Source: Treponema sp.
GTDB taxonomy: Bacteria; Spirochaetota; Spirochaetia; Treponematales; Treponemataceae
Direction of reading: 5' to 3'
NCBI GenBank assembly: GCA_017960765.1
Contig: JAGCYQ010000013.1
Location: 1 to 33,199, forward strand
DNA length: 33,199 bases
A program made the position numbers and the translations under genes. The notes beneath the pieces are model-generated. The model did no database searches. It saw nothing but the letters and a program-made list of their open reading frames with translations, and was not told where the DNA came from. Shown here piece by piece: positions 15,750 through 23,313 of this stretch. Position 1 is the stretch's first letter; every line of letters begins with the position of its first letter.

Positions 15750-17324
15750 ATGGCTGACAACAAGAAAGAGACAGAAAGGGCTGAATTACACCGTACAATC
15801 TGGGGAATTGCTAATGACCTTCGTGGAAGTGTAGACGGATGGGACTTTAAGCAGTATGTGCTTGGAATGCTCTTTTACAGGTATATTTCTGAGAACCTTG
15901 ACCGTTATATTTCAAAAGGCGAAATAGCAGCCGGAAACAAAGACTTCAGTTATGCAAAACTTGATGATAAAGATGCCCTCACCGCAAAAGATGATATTGT
16001 AAAGGAAAAAGGATTCTTTATTCTTCCTTCGCAGCTTTTTGGAAATGTTCTAGAAAAAGCAAATAAGGACAAAACAGACCTCAATGAAAAACTGGAGAAA
16101 ATCTTTAAGGAAATAGAAGGCTCTGCAACGGGAACCGAAAGCGAAGACGACTTTAAAGGTCTTTTTGATGATATTGATGTAAACTCAAACAAGCTTGGTG
16201 CAACAGTAACAAAAAGAAACGAAATGCTTGTAAAGCTCATGAACGGTATCGCAAGCATGAACCTTGGAAATAACGATTACAGCGACAACACAATAGATGC
16301 CTTTGGCGATGCCTACGAATACCTCATGGGTATGTATGCCTCAAATGCGGGAAAGTCTGGCGGCGAATATTACACACCGCAGGAAGTTTCCGAGCTTCTT
16401 ACAAAAATTACACTTGTAGGAAAAAAGACAATCAACAAGGTTTACGACCCGGCCTGTGGTTCTGGTTCCCTTCTTTTGAACTTTGCAAAAATCCTTGGTG
16501 CCGACAATGTTCGTCTTGGTTTTTACGGACAGGAAATAAACATCACAACTTACAACCTCTGCCGAATCAATATGTTCCTGCACGATGTAAGTTATGATAA
16601 ATTCAACATCAAGCTTGGCGACACCCTCATTGATCCAAAGCATTGGGATGATGAACCGTTCGAGGCTATCGTCTCAAATCCGCCTTATTCAATCAAGTGG
16701 GAAGGTGACGATAATCCAATCCTCATAAACGATCAGCGATTCAGTCCGGCTGGTGTTCTTGCTCCAAAGGGAAAAGCAGACCTTGCGTTTATTATGCATT
16801 CCTTAAGCTGGCTTGCCACAAACGGAACTGCGGCCATCGTCTGTTTCCCGGGCATTATGTACCGCGGTGGTGCTGAGCAGAAAATCAGAAAGTATCTTAT
16901 CGATAATAACTATATTGACTGTATCATCCAGCTGCCGGATAACCTTTTCTTTGGAACAAGCATTGCAACTTGTATTATGGTTCTTAAAAAAGGAAAGGCA
17001 GAAAACAAAACTCTCTTTATTGATGCGTCAAAAGAATGTGTTAAGGTAACCAATTCAAATAAACTCACAGAACAGAATATTGATAACATCCTCAAAGTAT
17101 TTACAGAGCGAAAAGAGAAAATTGATTATGTAAGCCGCCTTGTAGACAATTCAGAAATTGCTGAAAACGAATATAACCTTTCTGTTTCAAGTTATGTTGA
17201 GGCAGAAGATACAAGGGAAGTTATAGACATAAAGGTTTTGAACAAACAGATTGATGAAATTGTAGCAAAAGAAAATTCACTCCGTGCAGAAATAGATAAA
17301 ATCATCAGGGAGATTGAAGGTTAA
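15750..17324 (+). CDS. hsdM: HsdM, type I restriction-modification methyltransferase subunit
   Basis: 524 aa. N6-adenine methyltransferase that combines with HsdS to methylate one adenine per half-site and joins HsdR for restriction. The N-terminal helical HsdM_N region (about residues 8-150, beginning ELHRTIWGIANDLRG) is followed by the SAM-binding motif DPACGSGSLL (233-242) and the catalytic NPPY (310-313). Length matches EcoR124-type (IC family) HsdM. The ATG has GGAG 7 nt upstream. It is the first gene of a five-gene operon; the next gene begins 2 nt after its stop. Confidence 0.97.
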   Translation: MADNKKETERAELHRTIWGIANDLRGSVDGWDFKQYVLGMLFYRYISENLDRYISKGEIAAGNKDFSYAKLDDKDALTAKDDIVKEKGFFILPSQLFGNVLEKANKDKTDLNEKLEKIFKEIEGSATGTESEDDFKGLFDDIDVNSNKLGATVTKRNEMLVKLMNGIASMNLGNNDYSDNTIDAFGDAYEYLMGMYASNAGKSGGEYYTPQEVSELLTKITLVGKKTINKVYDPACGSGSLLLNFAKILGADNVRLGFYGQEINITTYNLCRINMFLHDVSYDKFNIKLGDTLIDPKHWDDEPFEAIVSNPPYSIKWEGDDNPILINDQRFSPAGVLAPKGKADLAFIMHSLSWLATNGTAAIVCFPGIMYRGGAEQKIRKYLIDNNYIDCIIQLPDNLFFGTSIATCIMVLKKGKAENKTLFIDASKECVKVTNSNKLTEQNIDNILKVFTERKEKIDYVSRLVDNSEIAENEYNLSVSSYVEAEDTREVIDIKVLNKQIDEIVAKENSLRAEIDKIIREIEG

Positions 17325-17326
17325 AA

Positions 17327-17737
17327 ATGTATAACGAAGTTGCAAATCTTGAAAATGAAAAAGTTGTTTTGGTTAGCATAAACTCATCATATGAAAATTT
17401 AATTAATCATACACCTTTTAAAGGAAAAGAAAGGCTTATAGATTGTGTACAGAAGTTCTGGCCAGTTACCCCCGAAAGAGCAAATAAAGCCGAGTTTGTA
17501 TTTGGAATATACAAAAACGAAATTATGGCTGTTGCCAAAATTATTAAACCTTGGAAAAGAGTTTTTGATTATATGCAGGAAGGTTATTTTACAGAAGACG
17601 AAGAACCCAAAAGAGATTTAAGTTTAATTAGCAGATGTGCGTTTATTGGTAAACTGGTAGAGAATTCACCATATCTTGGAAAGAAGCTTTCAGCAAATGA
17701 TAAATTAAGCGGACCTTCCCGCTACATCAACTGTTAA
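17327..17737 (+). CDS. Small PUA/EVE-like protein inserted in the hsd operon
   Basis: 136 aa. The pattern is a WPVTPERANKAEFVFGIYK segment (about 45-63), then MAVAKIIKPW, a charged insertion, SRCAFIGK (about 103-110) and YLGKKL...GPSRYIN at the end. I recognise this layout from small stand-alone or fused domains next to restriction systems, where the phrase (W-R-V-x-x-E-R-A-x-K-A)...(R-x-x-F-x-G)...(Y-x-G-K) recurs and a PUA/ASCH-like barrel is likely. The assignment rests on remembered pattern, so the family name is tentative. Relatives of PUA, EVE and SRA folds bind modified bases or RNA, so a role in sensing modified DNA or regulating restriction is possible (inference). The gene is strongly AT-rich compared with hsdM, a sign of separate origin. 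It starts 2 nt after hsdM, with GAAGG before the ATG. Confidence 0.75.
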   Translation: MYNEVANLENEKVVLVSINSSYENLINHTPFKGKERLIDCVQKFWPVTPERANKAEFVFGIYKNEIMAVAKIIKPWKRVFDYMQEGYFTEDEEPKRDLSLISRCAFIGKLVENSPYLGKKLSANDKLSGPSRYINC

Positions 17738-17744
17738 TGGGGTA

Positions 17745-17828
17745 ATGCACAAGATGAGTAAACTAAGGCAATGTACAGTTTATAATTGTCACGCGGATTC
17801 GGAATTGCTACGCAATTCCAGGAGTTGA
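17745..17828 (+). other. Possible 27-codon leader ORF before hsdS
   Basis: ATG at 17745, open to a TGA at 17826-17828, 3 nt before the hsdS ATG. It runs through the hairpin repeat and the hsdS ribosome site. Its own ribosome site is poor (GGGG only 2 nt away), so it may be chance. If translated, it would couple to hsdS and melt the hairpin. Confidence 0.2.
17784..17819 (+). repeat. Hairpin repeat, copy A (before hsdS)
   Basis: A 17-nt lead ending CACGCGGATTC, then an 8-bp perfect stem GGAATTGC/GCAATTCC around a TAC loop. The stem ends one base before the AGGAG ribosome site of hsdS. A second copy in opposite orientation lies at 23204-23241, with the same loop and three compensatory stem changes. 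Confidence 0.85.
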
Positions 17829-17831
17829 CTC

Positions 17832-19046
17832 ATGGGTAAGTTAGATGATTTGATAAATAAACTTTGTCCTAGCGGAGTGGAATATAAGACACTTGGGGAT
17901 GTTGCGGAACTTGTTACAAAAAGAGTTTTGGTAGAATCTCTTAATCCTACGAATTATGTTGGAGTTGAGAATCTTTTACAAGAAAAAAAGGGCGTGGAGA
18001 TTAATGATAAAAATCCTGTTGAAAAAAACGCGATTGTCTATGAAGAAGATGATATACTAATCGGTAATATTCGCCCTTATTTGCGTAAAATTTGGATTGC
18101 AGACAGAAAAGGTTGCTCAAATGCTGATGTTCTTACAATTAGAATATTGAACAGTTTTAAGACTCAATTCTCAGCCAAATTTTTGTACTATATTCTTTCT
18201 TCTGAAAATTTCTTTATTTACGATATTCAGAATTCAAAAGGCGCAAAAATGCCTCGTGGCTCAAAAGAAGCCGTAATGAAATTTGAAATCCCTGTACCTC
18301 CTCTTGAAGTGCAAAATGAAATTGTTAGCATTCTTGATAAATTTACATCGCTAGAAGCGGAGCTAGAAGCGGAGCTAGAAGCGGAGCTAGAAGCACGTCG
18401 TAAACAGTATGAATACTACCGCGATTCGCTTCTAACTTTTGGTGATGATGTTGAATGGATGGCATTAAAAGATATAACGAATCATAGTTGTTCTGGAGGA
18501 ACACCGTTAAAGAATAATTCAGATTATTATTCAAATGGAACAATTCCTTGGTTGAGGACTGGAGAAGTTAAATTTAATGAAATATATAAAACTGAAGAGT
18601 TTATTACTGAATTAGCGGTAAAAGAAACAGCAGCAAAATGGATTCCTGAAAATTGTGTAATTGTTGCCATTTCTGGTGCAACAGCAGGAAGGTGTGCCGT
18701 AAACAAAATACCATTAACTACTAACCAACACTGTTTGAACATGGAGATTAATCCTAATAAAGCTCTTTATAAATATGTTTATTATTGTATAGTAAATCAA
18801 CAAGAGGAACTGCTTGGTAAGAAGGAAGGTGCAAGAGGAGATCTAAACTCATCTAGAATTCTTGGATTAAGAATTCCGCTGCCATCCTTGACTGAACAAG
18901 AACGTATAGTTTCCATTCTCGACCGCTTCGAATCCCTCTGTAACGACATCACCTCCGGACTTCCTGCAGAAATCGAAGCACGCCATAAGCAGTACGAATA
19001 CTACCGCGACAAGCTTTTAACCTTTAAGCGTAAAGAGGCAGTATAA
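17832..19046 (+). CDS. hsdS: HsdS, type I restriction-modification specificity subunit
   Basis: 404 aa. Determines the DNA target of the HsdM/HsdR complexes. Two target-recognition domains (about residues 1-150 and 205-345) alternate with two conserved coiled-coil regions (about 155-200 and 350-400). Both conserved regions carry EAR(x)KQYEYYRD(x)LLTF, the internal symmetry of a full-length HsdS. The first coiled coil contains three-plus LEAE units encoded by a 12-bp tandem repeat. Both recognition domains are AT-rich while the C-terminal conserved part is GC-richer, as expected from domain shuffling. AGGAG lies 7 nt before the ATG, directly after the copy A hairpin. No second hsdS fragment or recombinase is present. 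The recognition sequence cannot be read from the protein. Confidence 0.96.
   Translation: MGKLDDLINKLCPSGVEYKTLGDVAELVTKRVLVESLNPTNYVGVENLLQEKKGVEINDKNPVEKNAIVYEEDDILIGNIRPYLRKIWIADRKGCSNADVLTIRILNSFKTQFSAKFLYYILSSENFFIYDIQNSKGAKMPRGSKEAVMKFEIPVPPLEVQNEIVSILDKFTSLEAELEAELEAELEARRKQYEYYRDSLLTFGDDVEWMALKDITNHSCSGGTPLKNNSDYYSNGTIPWLRTGEVKFNEIYKTEEFITELAVKETAAKWIPENCVIVAISGATAGRCAVNKIPLTTNQHCLNMEINPNKALYKYVYYCIVNQQEELLGKKEGARGDLNSSRILGLRIPLPSLTEQERIVSILDRFESLCNDITSGLPAEIEARHKQYEYYRDKLLTFKRKEAV
18351..18395 (+). repeat. In-frame 12-bp tandem repeat in the hsdS linker
   Basis: Three exact copies of CTAGAAGCGGAG (18351-18386) plus 9 bases of a fourth that ends in A instead of G. Each unit encodes Leu-Glu-Ala-Glu, starting at residue 174. 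Unit gain or loss keeps the frame and lengthens or shortens the helix between the two recognition domains by four residues. Confidence 0.95.
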
Positions 19047-19048
19047 GA

Positions 19049-20056
19049 ATGAAACTGGAAAAAATAATTGAAAAGTATAAAAACCTCGGTATTCAGCAGC
19101 AGCTTGATTATGACAAATTTTATCTATATTCAATTATTACACATTCTACTGCCATTGAAGGCTCAACTGTAACAGAAATTGAAAATCAGCTTTTATTTGA
19201 TGAAGGTATTTCTGCAAATAAACCTATGGCAGAACAGCTTATGAACCTTGATCTTAAAAAAGCCTATGAACAGAGTTTTGTTTATGCAAAAAATCATACA
19301 GATATTACAATTGAACTCTTATGCAGTCTGGCTTCTCTTGTAATGAAAAATACAGGTTCAACCTACAAAACAATTGCAGGAGAATTTTCTTCTGCAAAAG
19401 GTGAGCTGCGGCTTTTAAATGTAAGTTCCGGCCGTGGAGGAAAATCATACCTTGCATGGCAAAAAATCCACGACAGGCTTACCAGATTCTGCCTGTGGAT
19501 TAATGAAGAACGGAAAAAAATCAATCCATCAGATATTTCAAAAATCTATGCATTGAGTTTTGAAGCACATTACCGAATTGTTTCTATTCATCCATGGGCA
19601 GACGGAAACGGAAGAATGAGCCGTCTTATTATGAACATGATTCAATATGAAGCAGGTGTTATTCCTTCAATCGTTAAAAAAGAAAAACGTGCTGAATATA
19701 TTTCTTCGCTTTCAAAGAGTCAGGACGAAGAAAATTCCTCTGCTTTTATAAACTTTATGATGAATCACTACTATGACAATCTTTTAGAACAGATAAACGA
19801 ATATAAAGCTTCAATAGAAGCCGAAGGTGGTCAGAAAACAAAAGGTGGTCAGAAAAAGTGGTCAGAAACCGCCAAGAAAATCCATGAGCTTATAAAAGAA
19901 AATCCAAATATAACCCGTAAAGAACTTTGTGAACGCCTCAGCATAAATCCAAGTGCAATTCAAAAACATATTGATAAACTCAAAAAAGAAAATGTAATTT
20001 CCAGAGTCGATGGTGCCAAAGGCGGGTATTGGAATGTTCTTAAAGGAGAGCTGTAA
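19049..20056 (+). CDS. Fic-domain AMPylase with inhibitory motif and C-terminal winged helix
   Basis: 335 aa. Fic proteins usually transfer AMP from ATP to a hydroxyl side chain of a target protein. The catalytic motif is complete: HPWADGNGRMSR (181-192, His181). The N-terminal STAIEG (33-38) fits the (S/T)xxxE(G/N) inhibitory helix, with Glu37 expected to block ATP, so this is a self-inhibited class II Fic. After a Gly-Gln-Lys-rich linker, residues ~270-330 form a winged-helix DNA-binding domain (ITRKELCERLSINPSAIQKH). It begins 2 nt after hsdS, and its stop overlaps the hsdR start by one base. Possible jobs are modifying an Hsd subunit, or regulation of the operon through the winged helix. 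The target is unknown. Confidence 0.93.
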   Translation: MKLEKIIEKYKNLGIQQQLDYDKFYLYSIITHSTAIEGSTVTEIENQLLFDEGISANKPMAEQLMNLDLKKAYEQSFVYAKNHTDITIELLCSLASLVMKNTGSTYKTIAGEFSSAKGELRLLNVSSGRGGKSYLAWQKIHDRLTRFCLWINEERKKINPSDISKIYALSFEAHYRIVSIHPWADGNGRMSRLIMNMIQYEAGVIPSIVKKEKRAEYISSLSKSQDEENSSAFINFMMNHYYDNLLEQINEYKASIEAEGGQKTKGGQKKWSETAKKIHELIKENPNITRKELCERLSINPSAIQKHIDKLKKENVISRVDGAKGGYWNVLKGEL

Positions 20057-23000
20057 TGTATAACATTGTCTTAGAATCAAACGAAGCAACTGTAGTTACC
20101 GAATATACTCCAGTAAGAAAGAGGCGCGCAGATTATCAAAGCGAAGCAGAACTTGAAAAGAGTTTTATAGAAGATCTTGTTGAGCAGGGCTATGAATATC
20201 TTGAAATTAAAACAGAAGACGACCTTGTTCAAAATTTAAAGGTGCAGCTTGAAAAACTTAATCACATTACTTTTTCCGAGACAGAATGGCTGCGTTTTTA
20301 CGGCCAGTACCTTGCAAATCAGAATGAAGGAATTGTAGAAAAAACAGAAACCATTCAAAACGATTTTATAAAGGTTCTTGCTCGCGATGACGGTTCAACT
20401 AAGAATATCTATCTTTTGGATAAAAACAATATTCATAACAATTATCTTCAGGTTATAAATCAATTTACCCCGGAAGGCGGCCGTTATGCTAACCGCTATG
20501 ACGTGACAATTCTAGTAAACGGACTTCCTCTTGTTCACTGCGAGTTAAAGCGCCGTGGTGTTGATATCAGGGAAGCCTTTAATCAGATAAAAAGATATCA
20601 GCGTGACAGTTTCTGGTCTGGTGACGGGCTCTTTCAGTATATCCAGATTTTTGTAATTTCAAACGGAACTTATACAAAATATTTTTCTAATACTACCCGC
20701 GAAAACCATATAAAAGAAATCACGACAAAAAAGGGCAGCGGCAAAAAGACAAGTAATTCCTACGAGTTTACGTCTTACTGGGCAGATTCAAATAATAAAA
20801 TAATCAATGACCTTGAGGATTTTGCAAGAACATTTTTTGCAAAACATACTATCTTAAATATCCTTACAAAGTATTGCGTATTTGATACTACTAAGACTCT
20901 TCTTGTAATGCGTCCATACCAGATTGCGGCAACAGAGAGAATCTTAAATAAAATTGTTATTTCTTCAAACTATCACAAGGAAGGAACAATAGAAGCTGGC
21001 GGATATATATGGCATACGACAGGTTCTGGAAAAACGCTGACTTCATTCAAGACTGCATTGCTTGCAAGTCAGATGGACTGCATAGATAAGGTGCTTTTTG
21101 TCGTTGACCGCAAGGATCTGGATTATCAGACAATGAAGGAGTACGACCGTTTTCAAAAGGATGCGGCTAACTCCAACAGGTCTGTGGCAATACTTAAAAA
21201 GCAGCTGGAAGATGATAACTGCAAAATCATCATTACAACAATTCAAAAACTTGGAATATTTGTAAAACAGAATAAAGCACATCCTGTTTTCCAAAAGCAC
21301 CTGGTAATGATTTTTGATGAATGTCACCGCTCTCAGTTTGGTGAATTGCATAAGGATATTGTAAAGAGCTTTAAGAAGTTCCATCTGTTTGGCTTTACCG
21401 GAACCCCGATTTTCCAGAAAAACGCAGGAAATAATGGAGCCGGTGGAATCAAGACAACAGACCAGGCATTTGGCGAAAAACTCCATACATACACAATTGT
21501 GGATGCAATCAATGACCATAACGTTCTTCCGTTCAGAATTGATTACATAAAAACTGTACGGATGAAGGACGGTGTAAAAGACAAGGATGTTGCCGCTATT
21601 GATAAAGAAGGTGCTTTGTCTTCTCCACAACGAATTGCTGAAGTTGTTTCGTACATCATTGAACACTTTGACCAGAAGACCAAGCGGAATACTAATGGCG
21701 GTATTTACGAATTCCGTGCCCTTACAAATATTGCAGAAAGTGCCAAGGCCCGCGACAGAAACAGCGTGCAGGAACAAAAGGCTGTTAAACATCTTTCAGG
21801 CTTTAATTCCATGTTCTGCGTTCAGTCTATAGACACTGCAATAAAGTATTACAATGAATTCAAGAAACAAATTTCACAAAACCCTGAATGTGGCTTAAAA
21901 GTTGGAATGATTTACAGCTTTGGCGCAAACGAGGCAGAAGATGAAAACGGCTTTGTAGATGATGAGAACTCCGACGATACAAGCGGACTCGATGTTGTAA
22001 GCCGTGATTACCTTGAAAGTGCAATTAAAGATTACAATACCTGGTTCAAGACAGATTATGACACTTCAAGCGAAAAGTTCCAGAACTATTACAAAGATGT
22101 TTCTCTGCGCATGAAGAACAAAGAACTTGATATCCTTATTGTCGTAAACATGTTCTTGACTGGTTTTGATGCAACAACGCTGAATACGCTCTGGGTAGAC
22201 AAAAACCTTAAAATGCACGGACTTATTCAGGCATACAGCCGTACCAACCGCATCTTGAATTCCATAAAGACCTTTGGAAATATCGTCTGCTTCCGTGACC
22301 TGTCCGAACAGACAGATGAAGCCATAGCCCTGTTTGGTGATAAGGATGCCAAGGGAACAATTCTTTTAAGAAGCTTTGAGGATTATTACAACGGCTTTAC
22401 AGACGAAAAGAATAAATATCATAAAGGTTATACAGAGCTTGTGGCAGAGCTGTTGGAAAAGTTCCCTCTTGATTCATTTAGGGAAGCTGTGATTACAACG
22501 GAAGCCAAAAAAGAATTTGTCATGCTCTACGGTGCTATCCTTCGTATGCGTAACATTCTTACAACCTTTGACCAGTTTACAGGCGACAACACTTTGCCAA
22601 TAAACGATTTGCAGGATTACCAGAGCCATTACCTTGATATCCATGCAGAAATCCGTCCGGACGGCAGAGCAGAAAAAGAAAACATAAATGACGACATAGT
22701 TTTCGAAATGGAGCTTATCAAGCAGGTCGATATCAACATCGATTACATTCTGATGCTGGTAGCCAAGTATCACGATTCCAACTGCCAGGATGCAGAAATA
22801 CTCGTGGACATCAAAAAGGCTATTGGCGGAAGTATCGAGCTCAGAAGCAAAAAAGACCTCATCGAAGACTTTATCGCCCAGATCAACACTTCAACAGACG
22901 TACAGAAGGACTGGCTCAGTTATATTCAGAAAAAGAAGGTTGAAGAGCTTTCAGCCATAACCCAGGAATTAAAGCTTAAGCCAGAAGAGACGACAACTTT

Positions 23001-23163
23001 CATAGATAATGCTTTCAGAGACGGAACCTTGAGAACGACAGGTGTTGATATAGATAAAATTCTTCCACCCGTCTCACGTTTTGGTGGCGGCAATAGAAGT
23101 GAGGTAAAGAAAACAGTAATTCAAAGATTAACGGCTTTCTTTGAGAGGTATTTCGGAGTATAA
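20056..23163 (+). CDS. hsdR: HsdR, type I restriction endonuclease / translocase subunit
   Basis: 1035 aa, the EcoR124 (IC) size. The N-terminal PD-(D/E)xK nuclease has Asp149 and E163-L-K165. The SF2 translocase has Walker A GSGKT (323-327), Walker B DECH (421-424) and motif III GFTGTP. A second RecA-like half carries VVNMFLTGFDA and the QAYSRTNR motif VI. The C-terminal helical part contacts HsdM. All catalytic residues checked are present, so restriction should be active. It is the last gene of the operon and is translationally coupled to fic by TAATG. No clear terminator follows; the copy B hairpin lies 41 nt downstream without a T tract. Confidence 0.97.
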   Translation: MYNIVLESNEATVVTEYTPVRKRRADYQSEAELEKSFIEDLVEQGYEYLEIKTEDDLVQNLKVQLEKLNHITFSETEWLRFYGQYLANQNEGIVEKTETIQNDFIKVLARDDGSTKNIYLLDKNNIHNNYLQVINQFTPEGGRYANRYDVTILVNGLPLVHCELKRRGVDIREAFNQIKRYQRDSFWSGDGLFQYIQIFVISNGTYTKYFSNTTRENHIKEITTKKGSGKKTSNSYEFTSYWADSNNKIINDLEDFARTFFAKHTILNILTKYCVFDTTKTLLVMRPYQIAATERILNKIVISSNYHKEGTIEAGGYIWHTTGSGKTLTSFKTALLASQMDCIDKVLFVVDRKDLDYQTMKEYDRFQKDAANSNRSVAILKKQLEDDNCKIIITTIQKLGIFVKQNKAHPVFQKHLVMIFDECHRSQFGELHKDIVKSFKKFHLFGFTGTPIFQKNAGNNGAGGIKTTDQAFGEKLHTYTIVDAINDHNVLPFRIDYIKTVRMKDGVKDKDVAAIDKEGALSSPQRIAEVVSYIIEHFDQKTKRNTNGGIYEFRALTNIAESAKARDRNSVQEQKAVKHLSGFNSMFCVQSIDTAIKYYNEFKKQISQNPECGLKVGMIYSFGANEAEDENGFVDDENSDDTSGLDVVSRDYLESAIKDYNTWFKTDYDTSSEKFQNYYKDVSLRMKNKELDILIVVNMFLTGFDATTLNTLWVDKNLKMHGLIQAYSRTNRILNSIKTFGNIVCFRDLSEQTDEAIALFGDKDAKGTILLRSFEDYYNGFTDEKNKYHKGYTELVAELLEKFPLDSFREAVITTEAKKEFVMLYGAILRMRNILTTFDQFTGDNTLPINDLQDYQSHYLDIHAEIRPDGRAEKENINDDIVFEMELIKQVDINIDYILMLVAKYHDSNCQDAEILVDIKKAIGGSIELRSKKDLIEDFIAQINTSTDVQKDWLSYIQKKKVEELSAITQELKLKPEETTTFIDNAFRDGTLRTTGVDIDKILPPVSRFGGGNRSEVKKTVIQRLTAFFERYFGV

Positions 23164-23203
23164 AAAGAGGTCTGTTGTCAAAAAACAATCATTTCACCTC
23201 AAA

Positions 23204-23241
23204 GAAATCACGTAGTGATTTCGAATCCGTGTGACACAATT
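23204..23241 (-). repeat. Hairpin repeat, copy B (after hsdR), inverted relative to copy A
   Basis: Minus strand: a 19-nt lead ending CACACGGATTC, then the stem GAAATCAC/GTGATTTC around TAC. Relative to copy A it has a 2-nt insertion and one substitution in the lead. The stem differs at three positions, each matched by the complementary change on the other arm. Confidence 0.85.
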
Positions 23242-23277
23242 AAAATCCCCGTGACTTTCATCTTTTTCAATACCTTA

Positions 23278-23306
23278 TTGATTATGATGTTCCATTAAAG
23301 TATAAT
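23278..23306 (+). promoter_or_regulatory. Efflux operon promoter giving a leaderless mRNA
   Basis: TTGATT (23278-23283), exactly 17 nt, then a perfect TATAAT (23301-23306). The ATG of the adaptor gene is 7 bases further (23314), so the predicted transcript start coincides with the start codon and no ribosome site exists. Confidence 0.7.
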
Positions 23307-23313
23307 TATATTG

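Noticed and set aside
18351..18395. Tandem repeat considered as a CRISPR array or minisatellite
   Set aside because: The units are 12 bp, contiguous and without spacers, and they code in frame for the HsdS linker helix.
21043..21792. A 249-codon minus-strand frame in hsdR
   Set aside because: It is antisense to the helicase motifs of hsdR and explained by codon bias of the real gene.
15750..23163. The restriction operon considered as part of a prophage or integrative element
   Set aside because: There is no integrase, transposase, tRNA attachment site or phage gene at either edge; only the two small hairpin repeats hint at mobility.
23204..23241. Copy B hairpin considered as the hsdR terminator
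   Set aside because: No T tract follows the stem in the direction of hsdR transcription; the match with copy A explains it better as a repeat.
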